Notes: generated by a model from the sequence alone, not told the origin. Shown: positions 18,501 through 27,061, numbered from the stretch's first letter. The stretch: DNA of 64,000 nucleotides from G963665815 sp942492065 (GCA_942492065.1 CALODV010000013.1:558001-622000), one strand, 5' to 3'. A program made the numbers and translations.

Positions 18501-18697
18501 GTGAAATTGGTGTAGCTCTCACCGGTAATGAGTCCATTCCATTCCCGGTAATCATAATGAACGGATTTGGCACACACAGTCTCGACAATGACCAAAAGTC
18601 CGTTTTAAAAAATCTTGCAGGCAGAGACTGCTATTTGAGTGGAAAAACACAAATAAGAGCAGGAGTACAGCGGCCACAGGTGATCGTCTTTGAATAA
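15569..18697 (+). CDS. GlmL/MutL-like ASKHA-fold protein with zinc-ribbon and barrel-sandwich extensions
   Basis: This 1042-residue protein combines three parts. An N-terminal zinc ribbon has Cys7/10/23/26. A MutL/GlmL core (about 85-590) has phosphate-binding DIGSTTTKCMLLT (from about 89), VDIGGATTDVF (from about 358) and IGSGGIFSH (about 500). A C-terminal region (about 680-1042) has repeated biotinyl/lipoyl-like hairpins (for example VKVGDLVKAGQVI). Typical GlmL proteins, which accompany B12-dependent glutamate or ornithine mutases, are about 460 residues, so this one is more than twice the usual length. No mutase subunit is adjacent. The start at 15569 has a GGAGG site inside the end of the TetR gene. 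A reactivase/chaperone role for a B12 enzyme is inference. Confidence 0.75.
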   Translation: MNKLRTCTSCGRILDSTEESDICSRCCGKNGFHNNMSSVKMDLENDFVNKLNLNREISSKMISDNLKNIHYWLKKDQKMQNKTKIIISDIGSTTTKCMLLTKESNKWSINGYETALTTVEAPAEDVVIGILDAVRKLEKSTNSKLIDDSETLSLNNDILYLSTSSAGGGLQIAVIGLTLFDSASSAKRAAYGAGGVILDTFAIDDRRSAIEQMRAMQSLHPDMILFSGGTDSGAISGIVRLAELLSIAELKGKFLGNSKTPLIFAGNVKARHFIESSLRKHYDLNFAPNLRPEMKKENLEPTREKIHDIFMNSVMEKAPGYSKVKKAVHDSIIPTPLGVIKSLELISSRMQKNVIAVDIGGATTDVFSNILGHYYRTVSANYGMSYSITNVVKDSGEEWINSDFPINLDINNIRNYCGNKMLNPDKVPQNNTQLFIEHTIAHHAIKMSRHHHMSMHFNTEKIGFLDRMKKQEKMDKFLEIMYVEKKMEERRFHEKDIDIMIGSGGIFSHVENLQQAAIILIRSLNPSGITELWRDKKFISPHLGKLSDVDSSLAEELLLESCFEKIGLHLKPFGNIKKSGQRLGKIKVNGKEYEIKADDFLFIDNPDSEEVVIEAEFEKNIFINNVHGPVKLTTSLPIYFDTIMDKQYLIRDEFVEIGKYGNLSSEDCTLTNLKHIKPDEEAKTGYIHKILPFPGDIHVKVGESVTPDTEIGVNNYDPPRIFILSIFKQTGFAIDPDKFKQILSVKVGDLVKAGQVIFDNKATSLSDELKGRRKIYTCPVTGIIESINYENGTIFVREYQDYSEKPVKINLAEQLMIKPKTLRGYLKKHIGDMVYTGEVLASMMETSNPAICNSPTTGLVKDIDFKKGIMTIQYEKKPKRMISHCIGEVTEVVDNKSAVIKYCGSHIKGKIGFGGESSAPLMYFNTFREISGSDSMGKVLAVNECPDISKLNHLKTEQLKGLIIPGIEMSVITEFINSEIGVALTGNESIPFPVIIMNGFGTHSLDNDQKSVLKNLAGRDCYLSGKTQIRAGVQRPQVIVFE

Positions 18698-18858
18698 GTA
18701 CTACTCAAGAAGAAATAAATGAAGGTGCAATATTCAAAAAGAGTTTGACAACATATTTTTACACAGGAAAACATGTAGTTTATTATGGTAAGTTCTAATA
18801 TGATGTAAATCAGTATTTTATATATTACTATAAATTAATAAATAAAGGAGTCTACACT

Positions 18859-21732
18859 ATGGTTAAACTAACCCGTTTTGTCACGCATACAATTTTGCTG
18901 ACAATCCTTTTTTTATTTTGCAGTGTATTCGCTTTCGCCGCAGACAGCGATTATATTGTGAAAAACCTAAAAATTAATGATGTTCCGGATGATGATGGTT
19001 CCGGACTTCAGCTCAGTTGGGAGCCTCTGAGTAAAGACAAGCGAATAATTGAATATCGCATTTACAGAGGTACCAGCCCGGATTCTCTTTTTTATGCCGG
19101 TAAAATTCCGGTAAATGCAAAAATCGGAGTAGCCTCAGATGTAATGTACTATTACGACAAAGGTTATGGTCTTTTCACTAATGTTGATTCTCCGGCTAAG
19201 CTTACAAGAGAAGAGAAACAGGATGAAAATAGTCCTTTATACAGTGACATGCCAAAGGATTTCGATTTATGTAGTCGCTATTTTGACGATTACACTGTTC
19301 TGGCTATGATCCCAAAGGATAATTTTTATTACAGTACAACCAAAATTGAAAAAGACGATGAAGTTTTTGCAGGTCTGAAAAACTATCAGGTTACACTGCT
19401 TGCAAAACTGAAACCGGGAGTAAAGTATTATTATACTGTACTCGCTATTAACAAACAGAGAAAATTCTTCCCTCATGCAGAGATTGTTTCAGGCTCACCT
19501 GTAGAAAACTCACCTGAGGTAACAAAATCATTTTATCCAGTATATGTAAAAGGTATGGACAGACTTCAGTTTGAATGGACTCTTCCATCTGCATCAGATA
19601 TTGCCATGTTTTCAATATACATGATCAATAAAAATGATGTAACAAAACTTGAAGAATATATTGATTATAATGTTAATGCAGAGATCAATCCTGAAAAAAT
19701 CGAAGGTATTGAACCTCCGCAAAATCCTGCTCAGCTCGTATTCAGAAGAAACACCTCTTCTTACACTTCCGAGAACAAGTCAATAGTAAGACTTGATAAC
19801 GGTAAAGTTGTTGATGAAAATCAGGGTATTGATGTTCAGCTTGATACTGAGAATATAGATCAGTATTCTTTTGTTATTTCCCTTTATGATTATTCCGGAA
19901 ATGAAACTTTCAGTTTAATCAAACCCGTTAATGTTATCGATCAATCAGATCTTCCTGTTTTGCCAACACTTGATGTTAAGGACAAGCCTAATGATAAAGG
20001 TGACAGAATTCAAGTACAATGGGGAGAGCCGGTTGTAAAACTTACGAATTCAACTTTCCTCAACAGCAAGAAAACAATAATTCTAATAAACTATGAATAT
20101 TTTACAAATCCTCTTTATGAAGAAGATAAGATAAAAAATATACGTTTTGAAGTAACTGACGAAGCAGGGAATTCGATCGAAACAATCGATGAATTCTTTA
20201 AGGACAATAAAATTAAAGTCAATGCTCCTGAAGGTTCAGATTTACTTCAGAAACTTAATGTAAAAATGACAATTACTGCTCTTGATCTTAATGAAGAAGA
20301 TTATTACTTCACACAATCACTAAGCTATAGTGATGAAGCAAAAGCACTTCGTCCGGGAAAACTTTATTTTGGGAAAAACAATGAAGATGTAGATTCCTAT
20401 AGTTATTTCCTTTATAAAAAGGGTTTCAATGGTGGAGTATACAGAGAAGTGAAAAGACTTTCCGGTACTCAAAGAGGCTGGGATGATAATGTTGCATACG
20501 AATCAAACATTTACAAAGGTGTTTCTGATTACGATAAAACCAAAAAGTGCATTCTTGTAGATCCTACTCTTACAGGAATTGAATATGATGCAGAAACAGG
20601 TGCATCTCTTTCCACTTCGATTTATAAAGATCATGCTGCCAAAGCTCTTAACGAACAAAAAGAGCAGATTGCAAAATATAAGGCTCAGGCTGATACAACA
20701 TCCGGTCCTATGAAAGCTCGTCTTGAAGCAAGAATAGCTTCAATGGAAAATTCTGTTAATCTTGCAGAAAACAGTGAACTTCTCAAAGCCGCCAACAAAC
20801 TTGGTAGAAAAGCAAGAGTGAAAATGCTGGCTGTAAACAGAGAAAGAGAAAAAAGAACTTTCCTGTATAAACTCGTAAAAACCAATAAAAAAGGTATCTT
20901 TAATGAAACACCAATCTTTAAAGATAAAGATGGTAACGAGTTCTTCTTCCCTGTTTCAAACTGGTTTGACACAGAAAAATTCCCAATGCTTATTGCAACA
21001 CTTCTCTTCGGAGCACTTGTATTCATTATGATTGGAAAAGCTCGTAAAGGTGAAGATCTTTATATCAGACCAATCGCAGGTATTCATGAAATTGACAATG
21101 CTATCGGTAGAGCAACAGAGATGGGTAAACCTATACTCTTTGTTCCGGGGCTTTCAGGAATCAGTGATGTTGCAACACTTGCAGCACTTGCCATTCTTGG
21201 TAGAGTTGCTAAAAAAGCGGCTGAATATGATACAAAAATTCTGGTTCCATGTAAAGACTACATCGTACTTCCAATTGCTCAGGAAGTTGTACGTGAAGCT
21301 CATTACGAGGCAGGAAGACCAGATACATTTGAAAAAGACAGTGTTTTCTTTATCACAACATCTCAGTTTGCATTCGTTGCGGGTGTTAATGGTGTTATGA
21401 TTCGTGAAAAAACTGCTACAAACTTCTATATGGGAATGTTCTTTGCAGAGTCACTTATTATGACTGAGACAGGTAGTTCAACCGGAGCCATTCAAATTTC
21501 CGGTACTGATGCTGTAACTCAGATTCCTTTCTTTATTACTACTTGCGACTATACACTTATCGGTGAAGAACTTTATGCAGCGGCAGCTTATCTTGCCCGT
21601 CAACCACTCATGCTTGGGACTCTTAAAGCACAGGATTATTTCAAATTCTTTATTCTGTTCTTTATTATATTAGGGTCTTTCAGTGCAACGGCTCACTTCA
21701 CCCAAGTTATTAACTGGTTCCCAACAAAATAG
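18859..21732 (+). CDS. secreted/membrane fibronectin-III-like protein with C-terminal DUF6754-type domain
   Basis: This 957-residue protein has a signal peptide (about 1-28) and an extracytoplasmic region with fibronectin-III-like segments (LQLSWEPLSKDKRIIEYRIYRG near residue 51). A charged helical stretch follows (about 597-640). A membrane helix (about 710-728) leads to a conserved domain of about 200 residues, with GIHEIDNAIGRATEMGKPILF, FVPGLSGISDVATLAAL and TGSSTGAIQISGTDA, and a last helix (about 927-945). I associate that domain with DUF6754, of unknown function. It is the first of four genes of one operon whose other members are all membrane proteins. Confidence 0.65.
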   Translation: MVKLTRFVTHTILLTILFLFCSVFAFAADSDYIVKNLKINDVPDDDGSGLQLSWEPLSKDKRIIEYRIYRGTSPDSLFYAGKIPVNAKIGVASDVMYYYDKGYGLFTNVDSPAKLTREEKQDENSPLYSDMPKDFDLCSRYFDDYTVLAMIPKDNFYYSTTKIEKDDEVFAGLKNYQVTLLAKLKPGVKYYYTVLAINKQRKFFPHAEIVSGSPVENSPEVTKSFYPVYVKGMDRLQFEWTLPSASDIAMFSIYMINKNDVTKLEEYIDYNVNAEINPEKIEGIEPPQNPAQLVFRRNTSSYTSENKSIVRLDNGKVVDENQGIDVQLDTENIDQYSFVISLYDYSGNETFSLIKPVNVIDQSDLPVLPTLDVKDKPNDKGDRIQVQWGEPVVKLTNSTFLNSKKTIILINYEYFTNPLYEEDKIKNIRFEVTDEAGNSIETIDEFFKDNKIKVNAPEGSDLLQKLNVKMTITALDLNEEDYYFTQSLSYSDEAKALRPGKLYFGKNNEDVDSYSYFLYKKGFNGGVYREVKRLSGTQRGWDDNVAYESNIYKGVSDYDKTKKCILVDPTLTGIEYDAETGASLSTSIYKDHAAKALNEQKEQIAKYKAQADTTSGPMKARLEARIASMENSVNLAENSELLKAANKLGRKARVKMLAVNREREKRTFLYKLVKTNKKGIFNETPIFKDKDGNEFFFPVSNWFDTEKFPMLIATLLFGALVFIMIGKARKGEDLYIRPIAGIHEIDNAIGRATEMGKPILFVPGLSGISDVATLAALAILGRVAKKAAEYDTKILVPCKDYIVLPIAQEVVREAHYEAGRPDTFEKDSVFFITTSQFAFVAGVNGVMIREKTATNFYMGMFFAESLIMTETGSSTGAIQISGTDAVTQIPFFITTCDYTLIGEELYAAAAYLARQPLMLGTLKAQDYFKFFILFFIILGSFSATAHFTQVINWFPTK

Positions 21733-21740
21733 GAGGTTAA

Positions 21741-22367
21741 ATGAAAAGACAAATACCATTAACTATAGTTATTGTCCTGGGTTTCCTTTTTGTGGCACAC
21801 ACATTTATACCTCATAAAATTTCTCAGGATTTTTACAATGTCTGGTACAGAGAGTGGGTTAAAGCCGCTTCTCCATTTGGAGTTATTCTTGGTATCTTCA
21901 GTTTATTCCATGTACATGTGACAAAAATAAAAAGAAGGGCAACAAACTGGCCTTATAGTTTTGTTACAATTTTTGGACTTATTGGAACTGCTGTAGCAGG
22001 TTTTGCCTGGGGTAGAGAAGATGGTACTCCTTACATGTGGATATTCGAAAATGTTCAACTTCCAATGGGAGCTACAATATTCTCACTGCTTGCTTTCTAC
22101 ATTGCTTCTGCAGCTTACAAAGCTTTCCGTGCAAGATCTCCCGAAGCTACAGTCCTTCTGGTAGCTGCAATTATTGTGATGCTTGGTCGTGTTTCTATCG
22201 GACAAGCCCTAAATATTGGACTACCGGAAGCAACACACTGGATTCTCAATGTTCCAAATCTTGCAGCGAAAAGAGGAATTGCACTTGGTGTTGGACTCGG
22301 TATGGTTGCAACTTCATTAAAAGTGATTCTTGGAATTGAAAGAACTTACTTAGGTGGAGGAGACTAA
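21741..22367 (+). CDS. polytopic membrane protein of the DUF6754 operon
   Basis: This 208-residue protein has about five hydrophobic helices (near 5-22, 40-60, 73-92, 106-126 and 133-150), with a further one possible near the C-terminus. A conserved-looking VHVTKIKRRATNWPYSFVTIFG segment of 22 residues lies near position 56. I do not recognise a named family. It begins 8 bases after the DUF6754-type gene with a GGAGG site, and its stop is one base before the next ATG, so it is part of a co-translated set. Confidence 0.8.
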   Translation: MKRQIPLTIVIVLGFLFVAHTFIPHKISQDFYNVWYREWVKAASPFGVILGIFSLFHVHVTKIKRRATNWPYSFVTIFGLIGTAVAGFAWGREDGTPYMWIFENVQLPMGATIFSLLAFYIASAAYKAFRARSPEATVLLVAAIIVMLGRVSIGQALNIGLPEATHWILNVPNLAAKRGIALGVGLGMVATSLKVILGIERTYLGGGD

Positions 22368-22368
22368 A

Positions 22369-23451
22369 ATGAACTTTTTTGAAAAATTACAAAATGTAGA
22401 TAGAAGATACATATACATAGTTGTTGCTATATGTATTATATCTCCATTTATCAAAACCTTCCACTCAAACACTTATACAACAGAACCAGTGGAAAATATC
22501 TATAAACTTATAGATTCCTATGCCGGAAGAGAAGACAGAGCTGTATTACTCAATTTCTACCATGATGCTTCTACAACTGCAGAACTTCTGCCAATGGAAA
22601 TTGCAGTCCTCAGACACTGTTTTGAGAGAAAAGTTAAAGTATTTACTTTAACATTTAATCCTCCTGCAGCTCCACTGATTGATTATGCAATTAATACTGT
22701 TAAAGAAGAATTCCCTGATATTCAATCAGGTAGAGATTATTGTAATTTCGGTTACAAACCCATAGCTCTTTATATGCCAATTATTCTTGGTATGGGAGAC
22801 GATGTTGCTGAAGCTGTTGAAACAGATGCAGAGGGTAAAAAACTGGGCAACCTTGATATTATGAAAGGTATTAAGAATTACAATGAGCTTAATCTGATTA
22901 TAGAGTTCTCTGCTTCAGGTTTTGGATATAGCTGGATAACATTTGCGCGTTCAAAATTTGGTGCTAATGTTGCTGCAGGAATCACTGCCGTGATGGCAGC
23001 TGATGCTTATCCATTTATTCAATCAGGTCAGCTTGTTGGTATTTTCGGTGGACTTAAAGGCGCTGCCGAGTACGAAAAACTCGTTGATGTTTTTGCTTCA
23101 AATAAACTCAGAGATGATAAGGGAAATCTTATTGTTGAAGATAAATATGGTAAGAAAAGCTCAATGCAGAAAGGTTACGTTATCAATGATAATAATGACG
23201 TTGTCGATGAAGAAGGTAACGTAATAATGAAAGATGTAAAATTAATCCCTAAACCTCGAGAATTTTCCAAGGAAATCGCAAAATCTACAATCGTTAGAAT
23301 TGATGACCCGAATTTACTCTACAAGTTTAAAACTGCCCGTATCGGTATGAACGCTCAGAATGTTGCTCATATAATGATAATTGTCTTTATCATTATCGGT
23401 AATATTGGGTTTTTCATTCAGAAACGTAAAGAGCAGAAAGAACAACAATAG
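22369..23451 (+). CDS. membrane-anchored alpha/beta protein of the DUF6754 operon
   Basis: This 360-residue protein has an N-terminal helix (about 14-29), a large soluble domain rich in alternating strands and helices, and a C-terminal helix (about 331-351) with a short basic tail. The soluble part includes LLNFYHDASTTAELLPMEIA and IIEFSASGFGYSWITFARSK. I see no catalytic signature of a known family. I chose ATG 22369, which has GGAGGAG upstream, over a GTG five codons earlier. It is the third gene of the operon. Confidence 0.8.
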   Translation: MNFFEKLQNVDRRYIYIVVAICIISPFIKTFHSNTYTTEPVENIYKLIDSYAGREDRAVLLNFYHDASTTAELLPMEIAVLRHCFERKVKVFTLTFNPPAAPLIDYAINTVKEEFPDIQSGRDYCNFGYKPIALYMPIILGMGDDVAEAVETDAEGKKLGNLDIMKGIKNYNELNLIIEFSASGFGYSWITFARSKFGANVAAGITAVMAADAYPFIQSGQLVGIFGGLKGAAEYEKLVDVFASNKLRDDKGNLIVEDKYGKKSSMQKGYVINDNNDVVDEEGNVIMKDVKLIPKPREFSKEIAKSTIVRIDDPNLLYKFKTARIGMNAQNVAHIMIIVFIIIGNIGFFIQKRKEQKEQQ

Positions 23452-23463
23452 AGGAGGAATATA

Positions 23464-24060
23464 ATGGAAAGATTTGGAGTTTGGGTAGCAGCGTTCTTAA
23501 CATTGTGTATTTTTTCCTTTCTGTATAAGGATAATCCATTTTATAAGTTTGCTGAACACCTTTTCGTCGGAGTTTCTATGGGATACAGTATTCCCCTCGT
23601 CTGGGAACTTACTTTTATTCCATTTGTATACAAACCAATATTTGTAATGCATAATTACATTATGATTATACCTGCGATTATCGGTATTCTTTTCCTTTTC
23701 AGATTCAGTAGAAACCTGAACTGGTTATCAAGATATCCGATCGTCTTCTTCATGGTTATCACCGGTATGTCTATTCCTCTGTCAATGAACTCACAGGTTC
23801 TCGTACAGATGCGTACGGCTATGATTCCATTTGAAAACCTTAATACAGTACTCATTTTCATCGGTACTGTTACAATCCTTATGTACTTCTACTTCTCTAA
23901 AGCTCATTCAGGACTTTACGGAAAAGTAACCAAAATTGGTGTATGGTACATGATGATCGGTTTCGGTGCATCCTTCGGTTATACCGTTATGGCTCGTATC
24001 TCATTACTTATTGGTCGTATCCAATTCATCATGGGAGACTGGCTCGGTTTCATAAAATAA
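23464..24060 (+). CDS. polytopic membrane protein, last gene of the DUF6754 operon
   Basis: This 198-residue protein has about six hydrophobic helices covering most of its length, with little soluble sequence. No named family was recognised. It begins 12 bases after the preceding gene with a GAGGAGG site and ends 30 bases before a strong intrinsic terminator, which marks the end of the four-gene unit. Confidence 0.8.
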   Translation: MERFGVWVAAFLTLCIFSFLYKDNPFYKFAEHLFVGVSMGYSIPLVWELTFIPFVYKPIFVMHNYIMIIPAIIGILFLFRFSRNLNWLSRYPIVFFMVITGMSIPLSMNSQVLVQMRTAMIPFENLNTVLIFIGTVTILMYFYFSKAHSGLYGKVTKIGVWYMMIGFGASFGYTVMARISLLIGRIQFIMGDWLGFIK

Positions 24061-24090
24061 TTCAGGTTTCCCTGAAATATATACTTCAAA

Positions 24091-24117
24091 GCCTGTCGGA
24101 TTTCCGGCAGGCTTTTT
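24091..24117 (+). terminator. intrinsic terminator closing the DUF6754 operon
   Basis: A 9-bp stem (gcctgtcgg / ccggcaggc, one G-U pair) with a four-base loop is followed by five T residues. Confidence 0.92.
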
Positions 24118-24255
24118 ATGTTGAATGATTTCTCTATTCTATTGACATTTTTCTTCTTCTGCAATTTCTTGTGTTGATTCTATCAATAATTGACAGTTGT
24201 ATATTATTTTGAACTCATAGTCTGAGATTGGCTCAAACAGCTTCAAACATATGAA

Positions 24256-24285
24256 TTGACAGACATAATAAAAAAGATGTAATTT
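24256..24285 (+). promoter_or_regulatory. candidate promoter of the psd gene
   Basis: TTGACA at 24256-24261 is followed after 18 bases by TAATTT (24280-24285), resembling the TAnnTTTG -7 element used in Bacteroidota. It lies about 26 bases before the GTG start, with an AAGGGGA ribosome-binding site in between. This is a pattern match only. Confidence 0.4.
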
Positions 24286-24311
24286 GAATTATTCCAAGCA
24301 AGGGGAAATCT

Positions 24312-25289
24312 GTGAAAAAACTAAAAATCATATCTGCTGTTCTGATCAGCATTATCATCATTGTATCTGCGTCTGCATTTGTAACAACGAATCCTAAGAC
24401 ATTTAAACCTATTAAATATGTTTTGAGAGGGACAAATGAGATTGTAACTGAGGATGTTTACAAACAAGGCTGGATTCAGTGGCTCTATAATGATCCATTT
24501 GGCTCCATAGCTCTACATACTCTGGCAAAGAGGAAGTTCGTATCTGCATATTACGGTAAAAAGATGGATGATCCTGAATCTGTATCACTTATTGATCCCT
24601 TTATAAGGCAGTATGATATTCCAATGTACCAGTATGTAAAGCAGAATTATAAGTCATTCAACGATTTCTTTACACGTAAGATTAAACCTCAGTACAGACC
24701 TGTTTCCCCTGATAGTAATGTCGTCTCATCTCCTGCAGACGGTAAACTCCTCGTTTTCACCCATATAAAGCCCGAGAACAGGTTTTTCATGAAAGGACAC
24801 AACTTTACTCTTGAAGAATTTTTAGATTCGTCAGAGCTGGCAAATGAGTTCACAGAAGGTACAATGTATATTATCAGGCTTGCTCCTGTGGATTATCACA
24901 GATATCATTTCCCATATCCCGGAACCCCGGATCGTGCAGAACAAATTGATGGAGACTATTTTTCAGTATCCCCTCTAGCCTTAAGAAAAATATCCAGAGT
25001 ATTCGTAGAGAATAAACGCGAGATTACTCTTGTAGATACTGATAAAGGCTGGAGATATGCATATATTGATGTAGGAGCAACAATGGTTGGAGGTATAGAA
25101 CAGACGTATACTCCAAACCGGCATGTTAATAAAGGTGATGAGAAAGGGTACTTCTACTTTGGAGGATCGACTGTTGTGTTATTATTTCCTGAAGGAACTA
25201 TACAGCCAGACAAGGATTTGATAAGAAGAACGCTGGAAAAACTGGAAGTGAAAATTCAGATGGGAGAACAGATTGGAGTTGTGAAATAA
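24312..25289 (+). CDS. psd: phosphatidylserine decarboxylase
   Basis: This 325-residue proenzyme makes phosphatidylethanolamine from phosphatidylserine at the inner membrane. An N-terminal hydrophobic helix (about 8-25) would anchor it. Family landmarks are FNDFFTRKIKPQYRPV, SPADGKL, the histidine-rich LAPVDYHRYHFP, and the self-cleavage site GGST at residues 284-287, where Ser286 would become the pyruvoyl group. It starts with GTG, supported by an AAGGGGA site seven bases upstream. The protein is of the longer Psd type (over 300 residues). It appears monocistronic. Confidence 0.92.
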   Translation: MKKLKIISAVLISIIIIVSASAFVTTNPKTFKPIKYVLRGTNEIVTEDVYKQGWIQWLYNDPFGSIALHTLAKRKFVSAYYGKKMDDPESVSLIDPFIRQYDIPMYQYVKQNYKSFNDFFTRKIKPQYRPVSPDSNVVSSPADGKLLVFTHIKPENRFFMKGHNFTLEEFLDSSELANEFTEGTMYIIRLAPVDYHRYHFPYPGTPDRAEQIDGDYFSVSPLALRKISRVFVENKREITLVDTDKGWRYAYIDVGATMVGGIEQTYTPNRHVNKGDEKGYFYFGGSTVVLLFPEGTIQPDKDLIRRTLEKLEVKIQMGEQIGVVK

Positions 25290-25335
25290 TTATAAACAGG
25301 CAGGAAAAAATCCTGCCCTATCTATAATTAGCTAA

Positions 25336-25428
25336 TTATTTTTTCTTTTTATGACGATTTTTGCGAAGACGTTTTTTTCTCTTATGAGTATTAATTTTAT
25401 GTCTTTTACGCTTCTTTCCACAAGGCAT
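25336..25428 (-). CDS. 30-residue AURKAIP1/COX24-type ribosomal mini-protein
   Basis: This very short, highly basic protein begins MPCGKKRKRHKINTHKRKKR and ends in lysines. It is recognisable as the mini-protein annotated in Bacteroidota as AURKAIP1/COX24 domain protein, a relative of mitochondrial ribosomal protein mS38. It has a GGAGGTTCG site and begins 9 bases after the HU gene, so the two form a mini-operon. Its role is presumably a small-subunit ribosomal component. Confidence 0.85.
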   Translation of the reverse strand: MPCGKKRKRHKINTHKRKKRLRKNRHKKKK

Positions 25429-25437
25429 CGAACCTCC

Positions 25438-25734
25438 CTATTTTATCAAGTCTTTGTTAGAGTCAGCAATTTCGTCTTTGAAAGCTCTTGAGAATTTAAA
25501 TGTTGGTACAACTCTTTCAGGAACAGGAACTTTATCAGCAGTTTTTGGGTTGCGTCCGATTCTTGGTTTTCTAACTTTAAGTTTGAATGTACCAAAACCT
25601 CTGATTTCAATATGGTTATTTTCTTTCATACTGTCTTTAACAGCTTCTAAAAATGTATCAACTACTATAGCAACATCTTTTCTGATAATTCCAGTTTCTG
25701 TAGAAATTATTCTTACTAAATCAGCCTTTGTCAT
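25438..25734 (-). CDS. HU/IHF-family DNA-binding protein
   Basis: This 98-residue histone-like protein begins MTKADLVRIISTETGI and contains the DNA-binding arm GFGTFKLKVRKPRIGRNP (about 47-64), the hallmark of HU/IHF. It bends and compacts DNA. The family is normally about 90 residues, and a short extra C-terminal tail is present here. A TCACATCTCC stretch on the plus strand before the start corresponds to a GGAGATGTGA site on the coding strand. It is co-oriented and adjacent to the COX24-type mini-gene. Confidence 0.93.
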   Translation of the reverse strand: MTKADLVRIISTETGIIRKDVAIVVDTFLEAVKDSMKENNHIEIRGFGTFKLKVRKPRIGRNPKTADKVPVPERVVPTFKFSRAFKDEIADSNKDLIK

Positions 25735-25921
25735 GTCACATCTCCTTCAGTGTATTTAATATAAATTTCATTAATATTGAATATCCCTTTTCTAAAGGAG
25801 GGCAACCTGTGTCAAGTCATTTTATTTAAAATTATTATACTAACTGTTTTAATATCTTGAACATAGAACTTATTAATGATAATTTTCTGTCTGGTTTTAC
25901 ACTAAAAACGTTTAATTGGGA

Positions 25922-26308
25922 CTATTCCTCTGTTTTTATTTCTTCTGCTGGAGCTTCTTCTTCAACTGTTTCTTCCTCTTCTTCAGAAGCGTCAGTTTCG
26001 TAAGTTCCGATCAGAATATGCATTCCGCTGAAAGCTGGATAGAAATCGTTAATATACTCTTCTACAAGTTGTTCTATATCTTCGTCACCTTCAAGAATTT
26101 CAGCTGGCAGACCAAGTTTAATTTCAACTTTATTGAAGTTCATATTAATAGAAAGTTCCGGCTTCTCACCAAGGGTGTTTTTCAGGAAAAGCGGTAATGA
26201 CTTGCTCATATTCTTTACAGCTTTAGCTCTTTTGTAGAATTTGTAAAAAAAGTAAGCAACAACAGTAATGATTATGAAACGAAATAATTTACCAAAAAAA
26301 TTTTTCAT
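25922..26308 (-). CDS. small membrane-anchored protein with acidic C-terminal tail
   Basis: This 128-residue protein has an N-terminal helix (about 8-23) with flanking basic residues, a middle soluble region (SINMNFNKVEIKLGLPAEIL), and a C-terminal tail of about 24 residues made largely of Glu. I do not recognise the family. A GGAGGTATC site precedes the ATG. It follows the OB-fold gene on the same strand with a 36-base gap and may be co-transcribed with it. Confidence 0.6.
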   Translation of the reverse strand: MKNFFGKLFRFIIITVVAYFFYKFYKRAKAVKNMSKSLPLFLKNTLGEKPELSINMNFNKVEIKLGLPAEILEGDEDIEQLVEEYINDFYPAFSGMHILIGTYETDASEEEEETVEEEAPAEEIKTEE

Positions 26309-26344
26309 GATACCTCCAAATATCTTCTATCTATTATTGTTTAA

Positions 26345-27061
26345 TTATCTGTATAATGCTTTAACACGTCCCCAGGAGTTTTTAGAATTATTCAGCATCC
26401 TCTGAACAGTAATATCTGTAATAAAACGTGGCTGCACAGCAAATTCACCAAATGAATATGTTACGATTCCGGAAACAGACACATCCAAATCCTGCTTAAG
26501 TTTTCCTGAAACTGATGAGAAATCCACCAGAGAATTACGTACAGAGCACTCTCCGGTAACATCTTTAACCACAATTCTGTTATCTGCTGAACTTACGACT
26601 GTGTTGTTTCTCAGTCTAACAAAAGCTGATTCAAGAGCTTCATCAGATGCTACTTCACTGGCTGTCACCGAAATCGGTTCAGGCAGCCTGTTATGAGATG
26701 AAATGATCTCTGCATCAGTTAAATTGGATATAATTGTCATTCCGAATCGTTCCTGCACAACACCGGTAATTCTGATTTTATCTCGAACTGAAAAACTTTT
26801 ACCTGATCCGGATAAATCTACAGCTATTCCGCTCCAGTAACCACCCTGTGATTCAGAAACATAGATGACAGATGCATCAGATCCACCGACCGATGTAATA
26901 ACACCTTCTGTTGTGACTACTTCCCCTTTATGAATAGAAGGGTAGGTATAATCAACACCGGGGTCGATTGTTTTCTGTATTTCTATAATACTAAGAGTTT
27001 CTGCTGAACATATTGCCAGCAGGCTCAGAAGCATAAATATCAAAACTATTCTTGAAAGCAT
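26345..27061 (-). CDS. secreted OB-fold-like protein
   Basis: This 238-residue protein has a signal peptide (about 1-20, ending SAE) and two apparent OB-fold modules. The first runs from GEVVTTEGVITSVGG to IRITGVVQERFGM, and the second from AFVRLRNNTVV to VSGIVTYSFGEFAVQPR. Such repeated modules resemble the DUF5689/YhcR OB-fold domains attached to secreted nucleases, but no nuclease domain is present. Ligand binding in the periplasm or at the surface is inference. A GGAGGTATT site precedes the start. Confidence 0.65.
   Translation of the reverse strand: MLSRIVLIFMLLSLLAICSAETLSIIEIQKTIDPGVDYTYPSIHKGEVVTTEGVITSVGGSDASVIYVSESQGGYWSGIAVDLSGSGKSFSVRDKIRITGVVQERFGMTIISNLTDAEIISSHNRLPEPISVTASEVASDEALESAFVRLRNNTVVSSADNRIVVKDVTGECSVRNSLVDFSSVSGKLKQDLDVSVSGIVTYSFGEFAVQPRFITDITVQRMLNNSKNSWGRVKALYR

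Noticed and set aside
25299..25317. ggcagga/tcctgcc hairpin after psd as a terminator
   Set aside because: The stem is good, but there is no T run on either strand, so I could not call it an intrinsic terminator with confidence.
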